40,031 nt of DNA, taken from contig NZ_JALBCV010000002.1 in NCBI RefSeq assembly GCF_022602565.1, positions 196,553-236,583 of the forward strand. Reading direction: 5' to 3'. The position numbers were made by a program, and so were the translations under genes. Positions 7,276-17,321 of the stretch are shown one piece after another (position 1 is the stretch's first letter; each line of letters starts with the position of its first letter). Under the pieces are notes generated by a model, which was not told the DNA's origin, did no database searches, and saw nothing but the letters and a program-made list of their open reading frames with translations. This stretch comes from Rosenbergiella metrosideri (lineage in GTDB: Bacteria > Pseudomonadota > Gammaproteobacteria > Enterobacterales > Enterobacteriaceae).

Positions 7276-9318
7276 GTGAGTCTATTAAATTATTTACAAC
7301 GCGTGGGGCGGGCACTGATGGTGCCAGTAGCGACCTTACCCGCCGCAGCAATATTGATGGGGATTGGTTATTGGATTGAGCAAAGTAGCCATCATCCAAA
7401 TAACGCTATCGCCGCGTTACTCACTACGTCGGGAATGGCCATTCTTGATAACATGCCAGCGTTATTTGCGATAGGTATCGCCTATGGTATGTCTAAGGAT
7501 AAAGACGGCGCGGCGGCGCTGACCGGTTTTATAGGCTTCTTAGTCGTTACCCAGTTATGCGCCCCCGGTGCTGTCAGTCTGATTCAACAAATTCCCTTGG
7601 ATCAAGTGCCATTAGCCTTCCAGAAAATTAAAAATCCGTTTATCGGGATTTTAGTCGGGATTTGCTCGGCGGAAGTTTATAACCGTTTTAGCCATGTCGA
7701 ACTGCCGAAGGCACTCTCATTTTTCAGTGGTCGCCGTTTAGTACCGATTTTGGTCTCGTTCTTGATGATCGTGGTGGCTTTTATTTTGATGTATATCTGG
7801 CCGCTAGTGTTTAATGCTCTCGTCGACTTCGGGATCCATATTCAGAAGATGGGGGCACTCGGGGCAGGAATATATGCTTTTTTCAACCGTATCCTGATCG
7901 CAGTCGGTCTTCATCATGCGCTGAATGCCGTATTCTGGTTTGATGTAGCAGGAATCAATGATATTCCTAACTTCTTAGGTGGGGCGAAATCTATCGCGCA
8001 AGGGACGGGTGTTGTAGGCATCACCGGCCGTTATCAAGCAGGTTTCTTCCCTGTTATGATGTTTGGCTTACCGGGTGCAGCGTTAGCAATCTGGCAGTGT
8101 GCACGTCCCGAGAATCGCGCTAAAGTCGGAAGCATTATGCTTGCCGCCGCGTTTGCCGCGTTCTTTACCGGTATTACGGAGCCACTTGAATTCTCCTTTA
8201 TGTTTGTTGCGCCAGTCTTATTTGTTATCCACGCCATATTAACGGGGATCTCAGTGTTTATCGCGGCGTCGATGCACTGGATATCGGGTTTTGGTTTCAG
8301 TGCGGGCTTGGTCGATATGATCTTGTCCTCGCGTAACCCACTTGCCACGCACTGGTATATGTTGATTCCGCAAGGTCTGGCTTTCTTCGTTATCTATTAC
8401 GTGGTATTTCGTTTCACCATTCTTAAATTCGATCTCAAGACCCCCGGTCGTGAGGCCGATGCAGAAATGGCCGAGATGGAAGGGGTGGACGAGAATATCA
8501 GTCAAGATGAGCAAGGGGAGTCACGCAATGAATCGCTTGCCCGTCGTTATATTGCCGCGGTGGGGGGATCGTGCAATTTGACCAATATTGATGCGTGTAT
8601 TACTCGTTTACGTCTCTCTGTGATCGACACCGATAAAGTGAATGATGCCCTTGCGAAGAAATTAGGGGCTTCTGGCGTCTTGCACCTCAATAAACAGAGC
8701 GTACAAATTGTCGTGGGGACACAAGCGGAAGCAATTGCCGATGCGATGAAAGCTGTCAGTAAAAAAGGCCCGATCAGTGCAGTGTTACCCACGCAAACTG
8801 TTTCACCTAAGATTGAAGCGGTTGCCGCGCCCGAAATAAAAAATGACACACAGCAGCCAGCACTTGCCACCTTAGTTGCTCCCGTTAGCGGTGAGATTGT
8901 CATGCTGGAGCAAGTGCCTGATGCGGCATTCTCCTCCAAAGCCGTTGGGGATGGTGTCGCGATTAATCCAACGGGTGAACTGGTGGTCGCACCCTTAGCT
9001 GGCACTATCGTTAAGATCTTCGCCACGCATCATGCGTTCTGCCTCGAATCAGAAGAAGGGATAGAAATTATTGTTCACATGGGGATTGATACGGTAGCCC
9101 TAGAAGGCAAAGGGTTTGAGCGGTTAGTTGAAGAAGGCGCTGAAGTAGTGCAAGGCCAACCGATTTTAAGAATGGATCTGGCCTATCTCTCTGAACACGC
9201 TCCTTCAATGATTAGCCCGATTGTGGTCAGCAACAGCGATGACTATGCTCAACTTACGCTTAAAGCGGAAAAACAGGTGATAGCCGGACAAACACCATTG
9301 TTAGCGATTATTAAATAG
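7276..9318 (+). CDS. nagE: PTS N-acetylglucosamine transporter EIICBA
   Basis: Inner-membrane permease that imports N-acetylglucosamine and phosphorylates it with phosphate from HPr. With the GTG start at 7276 (site GAGGGG, six bases upstream) the protein has 680 residues; a TTG at 7252 in the same frame lacks a site. A membrane EIIC domain covers about residues 1-385 and contains the motif GITEPLEF. An EIIB domain lies around 415-495 with phosphocysteine Cys441 in NIDACITRLR. A C-terminal EIIA domain from about 530 carries His586 (HAFCLES) and phospho-His601 (VHMGIDTV). It is about 30 residues longer than E. coli NagE, mainly in EIIC loops and linkers, and EIIC is clearly diverged. It is divergent from nagBACD. 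Confidence 0.93.
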   Translation: MSLLNYLQRVGRALMVPVATLPAAAILMGIGYWIEQSSHHPNNAIAALLTTSGMAILDNMPALFAIGIAYGMSKDKDGAAALTGFIGFLVVTQLCAPGAVSLIQQIPLDQVPLAFQKIKNPFIGILVGICSAEVYNRFSHVELPKALSFFSGRRLVPILVSFLMIVVAFILMYIWPLVFNALVDFGIHIQKMGALGAGIYAFFNRILIAVGLHHALNAVFWFDVAGINDIPNFLGGAKSIAQGTGVVGITGRYQAGFFPVMMFGLPGAALAIWQCARPENRAKVGSIMLAAAFAAFFTGITEPLEFSFMFVAPVLFVIHAILTGISVFIAASMHWISGFGFSAGLVDMILSSRNPLATHWYMLIPQGLAFFVIYYVVFRFTILKFDLKTPGREADAEMAEMEGVDENISQDEQGESRNESLARRYIAAVGGSCNLTNIDACITRLRLSVIDTDKVNDALAKKLGASGVLHLNKQSVQIVVGTQAEAIADAMKAVSKKGPISAVLPTQTVSPKIEAVAAPEIKNDTQQPALATLVAPVSGEIVMLEQVPDAAFSSKAVGDGVAINPTGELVVAPLAGTIVKIFATHHAFCLESEEGIEIIVHMGIDTVALEGKGFERLVEEGAEVVQGQPILRMDLAYLSEHAPSMISPIVVSNSDDYAQLTLKAEKQVIAGQTPLLAIIK

Positions 9319-9339
9319 CCGCTTAACAGCGACTGAGCA

Positions 9340-9367
9340 AAAGGCAGGGGATAATCCTGCCTTTTTT
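9340..9367 (+). terminator. intrinsic terminator of nagE
   Basis: Stem AAAGGCAGG/CCTGCCTTT with a 7-nt loop, ending in a run of T residues, 21 bp after the nagE stop. Confidence 0.9.
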
Positions 9368-9470
9368 ATCGCTGTTTATTAACTAACGGTTGTTTATCGG
9401 TCTAGCTTTATGGATCATAAGGTATAACTGTTAATACAAAGTACCGTTCACTGTAATTGAGGGATTTAAG

Positions 9471-11135
9471 ATGAGTGAGGCTGAAGCCCGCCCAACCAAC
9501 TTTATTCGTCAGATCATTGATGAAGATCTGGCGAGTGGTAAACATAACCAGGTTCATACTCGTTTTCCCCCTGAACCCAATGGTTACCTCCATATTGGCC
9601 ATGCGAAGTCTATTTGCTTAAATTTCGGTATCGCACAAGATTATCAAGGGCAGTGTAATTTACGCTTCGATGATACCAATCCGGTCAAAGAAGACGTGGA
9701 ATTTATCGAGTCGATCAAGCGCGATGTCGAGTGGTTAGGATTCACTTGGCAGGGTGAGCCGCGCTACTCCTCTGATTACTTCGATCGTCTTTATGGCTAC
9801 GCGGTAGAACTCATCAATAAAGGATTGGCTTATGTCGATGAGTTAACCCCAGAACAAATTCGTGAATATCGCGGGTCGTTGACTTCACCAGGTAAAAACA
9901 GTCCATATCGTGATCGCAGTATCGACGAAAACTTAGCACTGTTCGAAAAAATGCGTGCGGGTGGCTTTGCAGAAGGGACAGCTTGCCTTCGCGCGAAGAT
10001 CGATATGGCTTCAAACTTTATCGTTATGCGTGATCCCGTGCTGTATCGGATTAAGTTTGCTGAACACCATCAAACCGGTAATAAGTGGTGCATCTACCCG
10101 ATGTATGACTTTACCCACTGTATTTCGGATGCGATCGAAGGCATCACGCACTCGCTCTGTACGCTGGAATTCCAAGATAACCGTCGTCTCTACGATTGGG
10201 TTTTAGATAATATCTCCATCGAAGCACGTCCGCGCCAATACGAATTTTCCCGCCTTAATTTGGAATATGCCGTGATGTCTAAGCGAAAGCTGACGCAACT
10301 GGTTTCTGAAAAGGTCGTCGAAGGTTGGGACGATCCCCGTATGTTAACGGTTTCGGGCCTGCGTCGTCGAGGGTATACCGCCGCGTCATTGCGCGAGTTT
10401 TGTAAGCGCATCGGTGTGACGAAACAAGATAATATTGTCGAAATGGCATCATTAGAATCTTGTATTCGTGATGACCTAAATGAAAATGCACCACGGGCTA
10501 TGGCAGTGTTAGATCCGGTTAAAATGGTGATTGATAATCTTCCTGAGGATTTTCAACAAACGTTAACTGTTTCTGAGCATCCTAATCGAACCGATATGGG
10601 ATCACGTGAAGTCATCTTCAGTCGTGAAATTTGGATCGATCGTGCGGATTTCCGCGAAGAAGCGAACAAACATTATAAGCGTTTGGTACTAGGTAAAGAA
10701 GTTCGTCTACGTAATGCTTATGTGGTGAAGGCTGAGCGTATCGAAAAAAATGAGCAAGGTGAAATCACGGCGATTCACTGTACCTGCGATATCGAGACGT
10801 TAGGTAAAGATCCCGCAGATGGCCGTAAAGTGAAAGGCGTTATTCATTGGGTTTCAGCGTTGACAGGGTTACCGGCAGAATTTCGATTATATGACCGCTT
10901 ATTTAGCGTACCGAATCCTGCGGCGGAAGACGATTTCCTCACGGCAATCAATCCAGAATCCTTAACGATTCGTCAGGGATTTGTGGAACAAAGCCTCGCG
11001 ACCGCCCAAGCGAGTAAACCTTATCAGTTTGAGCGTGAAGGCTATTTCTGTGCTGACAGTAAATACTCAACGTCTGAGAGTTTAGTCTTCAACCGTACGG
11101 TTGGATTACGCGACACTTGGCAGAAGACGGCGTAA
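9471..11135 (+). CDS. glnS: glutaminyl-tRNA synthetase
   Basis: It charges tRNA-Gln with glutamine; the substrate tRNAs are encoded at 2-575 of this window. The 554 residues equal E. coli GlnS. Class I signatures are present: HIGH at 41-44 after PPEPNGYL, and the KMSKS-loop variant VMSKR at 268-272. The C-terminal beta-barrel anticodon-binding region follows from about residue 340. The start at 9471 begins [12 protein letters not shown] as in the family, with GAGGGA upstream. It is a single gene in its own unit. Confidence 0.98.
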   Translation: MSEAEARPTNFIRQIIDEDLASGKHNQVHTRFPPEPNGYLHIGHAKSICLNFGIAQDYQGQCNLRFDDTNPVKEDVEFIESIKRDVEWLGFTWQGEPRYSSDYFDRLYGYAVELINKGLAYVDELTPEQIREYRGSLTSPGKNSPYRDRSIDENLALFEKMRAGGFAEGTACLRAKIDMASNFIVMRDPVLYRIKFAEHHQTGNKWCIYPMYDFTHCISDAIEGITHSLCTLEFQDNRRLYDWVLDNISIEARPRQYEFSRLNLEYAVMSKRKLTQLVSEKVVEGWDDPRMLTVSGLRRRGYTAASLREFCKRIGVTKQDNIVEMASLESCIRDDLNENAPRAMAVLDPVKMVIDNLPEDFQQTLTVSEHPNRTDMGSREVIFSREIWIDRADFREEANKHYKRLVLGKEVRLRNAYVVKAERIEKNEQGEITAIHCTCDIETLGKDPADGRKVKGVIHWVSALTGLPAEFRLYDRLFSVPNPAAEDDFLTAINPESLTIRQGFVEQSLATAQASKPYQFEREGYFCADSKYSTSESLVFNRTVGLRDTWQKTA

Positions 11136-11144
11136 TTCTACTAT

Positions 11145-11176
11145 GCAGTAAGACTCTCGGTTGAGTGTCTTACTGC
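11145..11176 (+). terminator. hairpin after glnS, possible terminator
   Basis: Ten-base-pair stem GCAGTAAGAC/GTCTTACTGC with a 12-nt loop that can itself pair further (ACTC/GAGT). There is no immediate U-tract; the next T-rich stretch is about 12 bases on. It may be a weak terminator or an RNA 3'-end stabiliser. Confidence 0.4.
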
Positions 11177-11370
11177 GATATCCTGCCTTTTCACTCCCCA
11201 CTCAGTCATTTAATCCTTGTTCTTTTTTTCATTATTTTGCGCTTTTTAATCTTATCTTAATCATCCGCGTGTAAAACAGGGTGTTGAGCTATGGTTTAAG
11301 CGTTCATTGCTACAAAGCATTGAGCAGAAATGATTGCACGCCAATAAGCGTTCAGTGGGACGAATGAATA

Positions 11371-12318
11371 ATGATAAAGACTGTATTAGCTGGATTTGAA
11401 AAACTATGCCGTTTTAAAGACTATTACTCTGGTATAAAGCCAGAGTCCCTACAGTTTTATCAATTGGGTGAAGGGTATTTAACCCTTTTTTCCCATCTAT
11501 ATCGTCAGACAACCAATAGCCACTATTTGCACAGACCCGCCAGCGATCCTTTCGCCCATTCGCCTTTGCGCTTGAGTGCTCAACGGATCAGTAATAATGC
11601 CCAACGGGGAAAGCAAGCGTTAGCTCAGCATCAGTTATCAGAAGTCTTAAGTGCAGTAGGGCAACAGATCATGTTGGCCACGGCAACAATCGCTTCGAGC
11701 GATCAAGGGCTTTATTTGGCCGCGACACTCTATAATAAGGCGGAAAGTTTCGACAGATACCGTAGTTTTGTCGAGGACGAACGGTCATTATCCACTGGAA
11801 TAGATACCTGGTTCGAAAATGCTATCGATCTGACAGCGCTATTGACGGAATGTGAGGTAAAAGCGGCAACTCGAGTTTCAATAAGACAACAGTTTAACGA
11901 TTATCAACGCTATCGATTAGTGATGAATCGACTATACGTATTGGTAAATCAAGGTTTTTTCCTGCTTAATCGAGCGACTGTCGACATTATGCCTTTTATC
12001 ACCGCTCTGCATCAAAGCCACCTCAGCGAGCGTTGGAGCCTGACTCAACAACAGAAAATCAATCACTTCGCACAGCAGCAGCAGGATATCCGAGAGGTTA
12101 TCTTTGTGGAGGGGAATGAAGGGACAGAGCTTTGTTATCATTTGGAGAGTGGTCTACTTATCAAGTCTCCCAACGCGATGAAACCAGATATCAGTCAAGC
12201 CGTGCAGAGTTTTGCTCAACAACTCCACTCCACTTCTTCAGCGCATTCTACACGGGAAAGTGTCAGGAAGAAGGCACTGCTTAAAGGGCTGAGCGAACCA
12301 GTGACAGCGTTGAAATAA
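11371..12318 (+). CDS. hypothetical protein, 315 aa, unrecognised
   Basis: I do not recognise this protein. It is soluble-looking, mostly helical by composition, rich in Gln and His, with no signal peptide, transmembrane segment or obvious catalytic motif. The C-terminal 30 residues are Ser/Lys-rich and probably disordered. The start at 11371 is the first in-frame ATG; a GGGA lies ten bases upstream, so initiation may be weak. It has its own unit between glnS and fur and ends in a strong terminator shared with fur. In E. coli this site holds the chitooligosaccharide genes chiP (ybfM) and chiQ (ybfN), which this protein does not resemble. Codon use looks like that of its neighbours, so it does not look recently acquired. 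Confidence 0.7.
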   Translation: MIKTVLAGFEKLCRFKDYYSGIKPESLQFYQLGEGYLTLFSHLYRQTTNSHYLHRPASDPFAHSPLRLSAQRISNNAQRGKQALAQHQLSEVLSAVGQQIMLATATIASSDQGLYLAATLYNKAESFDRYRSFVEDERSLSTGIDTWFENAIDLTALLTECEVKAATRVSIRQQFNDYQRYRLVMNRLYVLVNQGFFLLNRATVDIMPFITALHQSHLSERWSLTQQQKINHFAQQQQDIREVIFVEGNEGTELCYHLESGLLIKSPNAMKPDISQAVQSFAQQLHSTSSAHSTRESVRKKALLKGLSEPVTALK

Positions 12319-12331
12319 GCGTTAGATATAA

Positions 12332-12357
12332 AAAAACCCACGTTATCGTGGGTTTTT
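12332..12357. terminator. bidirectional terminator between the orphan gene and fur
   Basis: Eleven-base-pair stem AAAAACCCACG/CGTGGGTTTTT with a 4-nt loop. T-runs at both ends let it stop the plus-strand orphan gene and the minus-strand fur transcript. Confidence 0.9.
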
Positions 12358-12369
12358 AAATTCGTTAAC

Positions 12370-12816
12370 TCAACGCTCTTCGTGTAGCGTATCGTCTTTA
12401 CGACAATCGCCATCGGTACAGTGACCGTAAAGATATAAACTATGGTTAGTTAATTTAATACCAAAGCGCTTGGCAATATCGCGTTGACGAGTCTCAATAA
12501 ATTCGTCTGAAAACTCAATGACACGACCACAGTCTAAGCAGATCAGATGATCATGATGCTGCTGCTGGGTCAATTCGAAAACTGATTTACCACCTTCGAA
12601 ATTATGGCGGGTAACGATGCCTGCATCGTCAAATTGGTTTAGTACACGATAAACGGTCGCTAAGCCAATCTCTTCACCCATATCAATAAGCCGCTTATAC
12701 AAATCTTCCGCACTGACGTGGTGACATTCTGGTTCTTGAAGCACTTCCAAAATTTTTAATCTTGGCAGCGTGACCTTCAGACCAGCTTTTTTCAGTGCAG
12801 AGTTGTTATCAGTCAT
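12370..12816 (-). CDS. fur: ferric uptake regulator Fur
   Basis: Fe(II)-dependent DNA-binding dimer that represses iron-uptake genes. It has 148 residues, as in E. coli. The N-terminal winged helix (about residues 1-80) contains the recognition helix region GLATVYRVLNQFDDAG. Metal residues are intact: HHDH at 87-90, Cys93 and Cys96 (ICLDC), and the C-terminal pair Cys133 and Cys138. The ribosome site CAGGAC lies just upstream. A short upstream ORF (12831-12851) precedes it. fldA lies upstream on the same strand, about 100 bp away. Confidence 0.98.
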   Translation of the reverse strand: MTDNNSALKKAGLKVTLPRLKILEVLQEPECHHVSAEDLYKRLIDMGEEIGLATVYRVLNQFDDAGIVTRHNFEGGKSVFELTQQQHHDHLICLDCGRVIEFSDEFIETRQRDIAKRFGIKLTNHSLYLYGHCTDGDCRKDDTLHEER

Positions 12817-12830
12817 GCAGTATTGTCCTG

Positions 12831-12851
12831 TTACTTTATTAAAAGGGACAT
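12831..12851 (-). CDS. possible leader ORF upstream of fur (6 codons)
   Basis: On the minus strand an ATG at 12851 is preceded by AGGGG eight bases upstream and encodes MSLLIK before a stop 14 bases ahead of the fur start. In E. coli fur translation is coupled to a translated upstream ORF, uof, which is the target of the small RNA RyhB. This short ORF could play a similar part, but it is much shorter and shows no sequence match that I can confirm. Confidence 0.3.
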   Translation of the reverse strand: MSLLIK

Positions 12852-12914
12852 TGAGCAGCCCCTCTTATATTTAAATTCGCCTAATACACTAACACAATCG
12901 GTAGAAAAACCCCA

Positions 12915-13445
12915 TCAAGCATTAAGGATTTCTTTTAACTGCATCTCATCAGAAATCTGCTGCACCCAGCGGGTGACACGTTCATTGGTTAATTCAGGTT
13001 GGCGGTCTTCATCGATCGCTAAGCCCAAGAAGTGTTTATCATCCGCAAGCCCTTTAGACTCTTCGAAATGATAACCCTCGGTTGGCCAATGTCCAACAAT
13101 GACCGCGCCTTTAGGCTCAATAATGTCGCGAAGGGTGCCTAAGGCATCACAAAAATATTCTGAATAATCTTCTTGGTCACCACAACCGAATAAGGCAACT
13201 AATTTACCCGCAAAATCAATTTCTTCTAGTGTTGGGAAGAAATCGTCCCAATCGCACTGAGCTTCACCGTAATACCAAGTAGGGATACCGAGCAGCAGGA
13301 TATCATAAGCTTCTAAGTCCTCTTTGGCACATTTTGCAATATCGTGAACATCAGCAACATCTTTTCCGAGCTGCTTCTGGATCATTTTTGAGATATTTTC
13401 AGTATTGCCGGTATCACTACCGAAAAAGATGCCTACGATTGCCAT
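12915..13445 (-). CDS. fldA: flavodoxin I
   Basis: Small FMN-binding electron carrier in the cytoplasm. In E. coli it is essential and supplies electrons to enzymes such as IspG/IspH, biotin synthase and cobalamin-dependent methionine synthase. The 176 residues equal E. coli FldA. The FMN phosphate loop GSDTGNTEN is at residues 9-17, the flavin-stacking region contains IPTWYYGEAQ, and the long-chain flavodoxin insert is present (FGCGDQEDYSEYFCDALG). It lies upstream of fur on the same strand and may be co-transcribed with it. Confidence 0.97.
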   Translation of the reverse strand: MAIVGIFFGSDTGNTENISKMIQKQLGKDVADVHDIAKCAKEDLEAYDILLLGIPTWYYGEAQCDWDDFFPTLEEIDFAGKLVALFGCGDQEDYSEYFCDALGTLRDIIEPKGAVIVGHWPTEGYHFEESKGLADDKHFLGLAIDEDRQPELTNERVTRWVQQISDEMQLKEILNA

Positions 13446-13565
13446 GGGGAGCTTTACCTCTTGAATCTGTGTTCTATATAGGGTGAATAATGATAGCGAC
13501 GATGATAACAGACCTGAAAATCTTGCGGAACTTGTAAAGTCTACAGATTTATCCGTGAGTGCGAA

Positions 13566-13847
13566 TTAACCCCGGCTTAATGCGAGTTGGGAAGCGATCA
13601 TCGTCTCGATTAATTCACTTCGGCTCATATTATGTTGGTCTGCTAACGTGTTCAGCGCTTCGACAATTTCACTGGGCATTTTCAGTTCAACACGCTGTAA
13701 GCCTTTGTCTTTATCCCGTCTTAACTGATTGCGTTTATTAATACGTAACTGCTCATCGCGTGTCAAAGGACTTGTCTTAGGGCGGCCGGGTCGGCGCTCT
13801 TCGGCAAACAAGTCTAGGGTTGTTCGATCAGTGTGTTCTTTTGCCAT
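13566..13847 (-). CDS. ybfE: small basic regulator-like protein YbfE (CopB/ribbon-helix-helix type)
   Basis: A 93-residue protein matching E. coli YbfE, annotated there as a LexA-regulated protein of the CopB family. The N-terminus is polar and basic with GRPKTSPLTRDEQ. The C-terminal half (about residues 50-90, RVELKMPSEIVEALNTLADQ then MSRSELIE) looks like a ribbon-helix-helix DNA-binding fold. The ribosome site before 13847 is weak. I found no clear LexA box (CTG-N10-CAG) upstream, so SOS control is not evident here. Its molecular role is unknown. Confidence 0.85.
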   Translation of the reverse strand: MAKEHTDRTTLDLFAEERRPGRPKTSPLTRDEQLRINKRNQLRRDKDKGLQRVELKMPSEIVEALNTLADQHNMSRSELIETMIASQLALSRG

Positions 13848-13994
13848 GATGAGAAAATGAGTACCTGCAGAACGTCTTAGGATTAAGCCTTTGCTGCATC
13901 ATGAAATAGGTCGTTGATGCCTGCTAAAAATGAGCGCGCAATGATACTCTACCGTATCGCACAGCGCCATCGAAAATCGAGGCTTAATGGCTTT

Positions 13995-14765
13995 TTATCC
14001 GCTAATTGATAAAAAACGTTGCACTACGCGTTGGACTGTTTGGGGTTTTTCGGCATGCACCCAATGTCCCGCCCCAGCGATAACATAGGCTTTTGCTTGC
14101 GGAAATTGCGCAATCAGTGGTGCTTGATAGCACTCATCAAGATAGGCCGAGTTTTTCCCTCGAATAAAGAGCACGGGGCCATTCCAAGCAGGAAGTGTTT
14201 CCCAGCCAGAAATTGTGGCGTAATGATTCCAAAGCGTCGGAATTGCAAAACGCCATTCACCATGATGAAACGATTTTAAAAGAAACTGAACAACATCAGG
14301 TTCATCAAGGGTGCGCTCCATAATGCTTTTTGCGGCGGAGCGCTCCGTTACCCTGGCCTGGGTCACAGCATTCATTGCCGCAAACATACTGTCGTGGCGA
14401 CGGATTGCGTAATTGACCGGAGCAATATCAATAATGATAAGTTGCTTAATGCGTGAGGGGCAGAGGGCTGTCATCGCCATCGCAATTTTTCCGCCCATGG
14501 AGTGCCCTATCACAATCACCTCGGTAAGCCGATGGGCGTCGAGGGTGTCAAACATATCCTGTGCCATTGACGCATAATCCATTTGCTCGCTACGCGGTGA
14601 TAACCCATGGTTGCGTACATCGACCTGCAGCACGGTATGGGTTTGACGAAGTTCCCGCGCTAAGATCCCAAGATTATCTAAACTACCAAATAAGCCATGA
14701 ATAAGAAGGATTGTAGGGTGTTTGGTGGCAAATTGTGCAGAATGCAGGCGGTTATTTAAAATCAT
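13995..14765 (-). CDS. ybfF: alpha/beta-hydrolase esterase YbfF
   Basis: A 256-residue soluble esterase; E. coli YbfF acts on acyl esters including acyl-CoA-like substrates in vitro. The nucleophile elbow GHSMGG places Ser89. The likely triad partners are Asp113 (IIDIAP) and His234 (GAGHWVHAEK). The oxyanion-hole motif HGLFGS is at 23-28. It is divergent from seqA, whose start is 222 bp away. The physiological substrate is not known. Confidence 0.92.
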   Translation of the reverse strand: MILNNRLHSAQFATKHPTILLIHGLFGSLDNLGILARELRQTHTVLQVDVRNHGLSPRSEQMDYASMAQDMFDTLDAHRLTEVIVIGHSMGGKIAMAMTALCPSRIKQLIIIDIAPVNYAIRRHDSMFAAMNAVTQARVTERSAAKSIMERTLDEPDVVQFLLKSFHHGEWRFAIPTLWNHYATISGWETLPAWNGPVLFIRGKNSAYLDECYQAPLIAQFPQAKAYVIAGAGHWVHAEKPQTVQRVVQRFLSISG

Positions 14766-14987
14766 CGTTAAAGATCTTACTGTTAATAGGGTAAGTTAAG
14801 GTATCATGAAATTGACCTTTAAGCTTATTTAGCGAATGCTTAAGGCATTATCTGAGTTTTGGCGCAGAACAGTTAAAAGTTGTTGGTCAACGCCAGTTTG
14901 AATTTATAATCACATCGACTTAACGCTTATGAATTGTTTATCTCATTCGACTAGCTTGAGTCTCAAATTTTTTTTGCACGGACTACA

Positions 14988-15530
14988 ATGAAAACGATTG
15001 AAATAGATGACGACCTTTATCGCTTTATCGCCAGCCACACACAGCATATCGGCGAAAGCGCGTCTGAGATTTTACGCAGAATGTTAAAAGTCACTGACCA
15101 AGCAATGCAGGAGGCAGACTCCGCAGCTATTGCTCCTGAGACATTACTAAAGGCAAAAGCGTCAAATGATAAGAAGCCTGCCGATCGTGTTCGTGCCGTG
15201 CGTGAACTATTACTTTCCGACGAGTACGCTGAGCAAAAGCGTGCCGTCAATCGGTTTATGTTAATCCTTTCCACACTTTATCAGCTGGATGCCGAGGCAT
15301 TTTCTCAAGCAACACAATCCATGCAAGGGCGGACACGTCTCTATTTTGCCGGTGATGAATTAACGTTATTACAAAGTGGTAACCACACCAAGCCTAAGCA
15401 TATTTCTGGCACGCCTTATTGGGTTATCACTAATACTAACACTGGACGTAAGTGCAGTATGGTTGAACATATTATGCAAACTATGAAGTTACCGCAGGAA
15501 TTGACAGACAAGGTTTGCGGAACGCTCTAA
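14988..15530 (+). CDS. seqA: negative modulator of replication initiation SeqA
   Basis: It binds hemimethylated GATC sites, sequesters the new origin from re-initiation and helps organise nascent DNA behind forks. At 180 residues it is one shorter than E. coli SeqA. The N-terminal oligomerisation domain [18 protein letters not shown] is well conserved. The DNA-binding domain covers about residues 65-180, with the conserved segments [16 protein letters not shown] and RTRLYFA. The ribosome site is poor (only CACGGA upstream). pgm follows by 28 bp, so the two are probably one operon. Its presence implies Dam methylation in this organism. Confidence 0.97.
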   Translation: MKTIEIDDDLYRFIASHTQHIGESASEILRRMLKVTDQAMQEADSAAIAPETLLKAKASNDKKPADRVRAVRELLLSDEYAEQKRAVNRFMLILSTLYQLDAEAFSQATQSMQGRTRLYFAGDELTLLQSGNHTKPKHISGTPYWVITNTNTGRKCSMVEHIMQTMKLPQELTDKVCGTL

Positions 15531-15558
15531 TATTATAACTTGTACCGGAGAAGGACTG

Positions 15559-17199
15559 ATGGCAACTCACCCTAGAGCAGGGCAACCCGCTGGGCAAAAC
15601 GATTTAATCAACGTGGCACAGTTAACGGCACAATATTATGTATTGACGCCGGATCTAGCTAATGCGGAACACGCGGTAAAATTTGGAACCTCTGGGCATC
15701 GTGGCAGCGCGGTACGTCAGAGCTTCAACGAAGCCCACATCTTAGCTATCGCCCAAGCTATTGCTGAAGAGCGTCAAAAGCAAGGGATCACCGGTCCTTG
15801 CTACGTGGGTAAAGATACCCATGCGTTGTCAGAGCCAGCCATGATTTCGGTACTTGAGGTCCTTCTCGCAAATGGCGTTGAAGTGATTGTTCAGAGTGAT
15901 AATGGCTACACGCCAACACCCGCTATCTCTAATGCTATCTTAGAGCACAATAAAAAATCGGGTCCTCAGGCGGATGGCATTGTCATCACTCCGTCACATA
16001 ATCCGCCAGAAGACGGTGGTATTAAATATAATCCACCTAACGGTGGGCCCGCAGATACTAACATTACTAAAGTCGTTGAAGACCGTGCGAATGCTTTAAT
16101 TCAACAAGGATTAGAAGGTGTTAATCGCCTTTCGGTTACAGAGGTTAAGGCAAGCCCTCTATTAAAACAGATCGATCTGATCCAACCTTATGTGGAAGGC
16201 CTTGCAGAAGTTATCGATTTTGCCGCCATCAAGAAAGCCGGTCTGCATTTGGGTGTCGATCCTCTCGGTGGCAGTGGTATTGAATATTGGAAACGTATTG
16301 CTGAGCACTACCAGCTGGATATTACCTTAGTCAACGATCACGTTGATCAGACCTTCCGCTTTATGCATCTTGATAAAGATGGCGCGGTACGAATGGACTG
16401 CTCTTCTGAGTGCGCGATGGCCGGATTATTAGCGTATCGCGAGCAATTTGATTTAGCGTTTGGTAATGATCCGGATTATGACCGTCATGGTATCGTCACC
16501 CCTGCGGGACTGATGAACCCTAACCATTATCTTGCGGTGGCGATTAACTATTTGTTCCAACATCGTCCACAGTGGGGACAAGAGGTTGCCGTAGGGAAAA
16601 CCTTAGTCTCAAGCGCGATGATTGACCGTGTTGTGAAGAGTATTGGTCGTAAACTTATTGAAGTGCCTGTTGGCTTTAAATGGTTTGTGGACGGACTTTA
16701 CGAGGGAACGCTTGGCTTCGGCGGTGAAGAGAGTGCCGGCGCATCGTTCTTACGTTTTGATGGTACGCCTTGGTCTACGGATAAAGATGGCATCATCATG
16801 TGTTTGCTGGCGGCTGAAATTACCGCAGTGACCGGTAAAAATCCACAGCAACATTACGATGAACTGGCTGAACAATTTGGTTCACCCAGTTATAACCGCC
16901 TGCAAGCGGCAGCTAGCTCAGCTCAGAAAAATGCACTTTCCAAGCTTTCTCCGGAAATGGTGAGTGCGGATACCCTGGCTGGAGATCCGATTATTGCTCG
17001 ACTGACCCGTGCACCGGGTAATGATGCTGCAATCGGTGGTTTAAAAGTGATGACCGAGAATGGTTGGTTTGCGGCGCGTCCTTCTGGAACAGAAGACGCT
17101 TATAAGATCTACTGTGAAAGTTTCCTCGGGGCGGAACATCGTCAGCGGATTGAAAAAGAAGCGGTAGAGATCGTCAGCGAAGTGCTGAAAAACGCGTAA
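15559..17199 (+). CDS. pgm: phosphoglucomutase (alpha-D-glucose)
   Basis: It interconverts glucose-1-phosphate and glucose-6-phosphate, linking glycolysis to UDP-glucose, glycogen and surface polysaccharide synthesis. The 546 residues equal E. coli Pgm. The phosphoserine loop TPSHNPP places Ser146, and the metal loop DPDYDRHG supplies Asp304, Asp306 and Asp308. The sugar-binding signature GFGGEESAG and the phosphate-binding ARPSGTED are both present. The ribosome site CCGGAGAAGG precedes the ATG. It is co-transcribed with seqA and ends in a terminator. Confidence 0.98.
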   Translation: MATHPRAGQPAGQNDLINVAQLTAQYYVLTPDLANAEHAVKFGTSGHRGSAVRQSFNEAHILAIAQAIAEERQKQGITGPCYVGKDTHALSEPAMISVLEVLLANGVEVIVQSDNGYTPTPAISNAILEHNKKSGPQADGIVITPSHNPPEDGGIKYNPPNGGPADTNITKVVEDRANALIQQGLEGVNRLSVTEVKASPLLKQIDLIQPYVEGLAEVIDFAAIKKAGLHLGVDPLGGSGIEYWKRIAEHYQLDITLVNDHVDQTFRFMHLDKDGAVRMDCSSECAMAGLLAYREQFDLAFGNDPDYDRHGIVTPAGLMNPNHYLAVAINYLFQHRPQWGQEVAVGKTLVSSAMIDRVVKSIGRKLIEVPVGFKWFVDGLYEGTLGFGGEESAGASFLRFDGTPWSTDKDGIIMCLLAAEITAVTGKNPQQHYDELAEQFGSPSYNRLQAAASSAQKNALSKLSPEMVSADTLAGDPIIARLTRAPGNDAAIGGLKVMTENGWFAARPSGTEDAYKIYCESFLGAEHRQRIEKEAVEIVSEVLKNA

Positions 17200-17216
17200 T
17201 AGTAGTCTGATAAATA

Positions 17217-17239
17217 GGGCGCCTAAATGGCGCCTTTTT
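17217..17239 (+). terminator. intrinsic terminator of seqA-pgm
   Basis: Stem GGCGCC/GGCGCC with a 5-nt loop followed by five T residues, 18 bp past the pgm stop. Confidence 0.88.
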
Positions 17240-17321
17240 CATTTGTTAGCTACACTTCTCGGATGTTGATGACTGCTTAAGGGCAAACCTTTAGCCTGTT
17301 GCTTGAAAAGGATGACAATGA

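Noticed and set aside
13848-13994. LexA box upstream of ybfE
   Set aside because: E. coli ybfE is LexA-controlled, but no CTG-N10-CAG palindrome was found here; CTGCAGAACGTCTTAG is not a convincing match.
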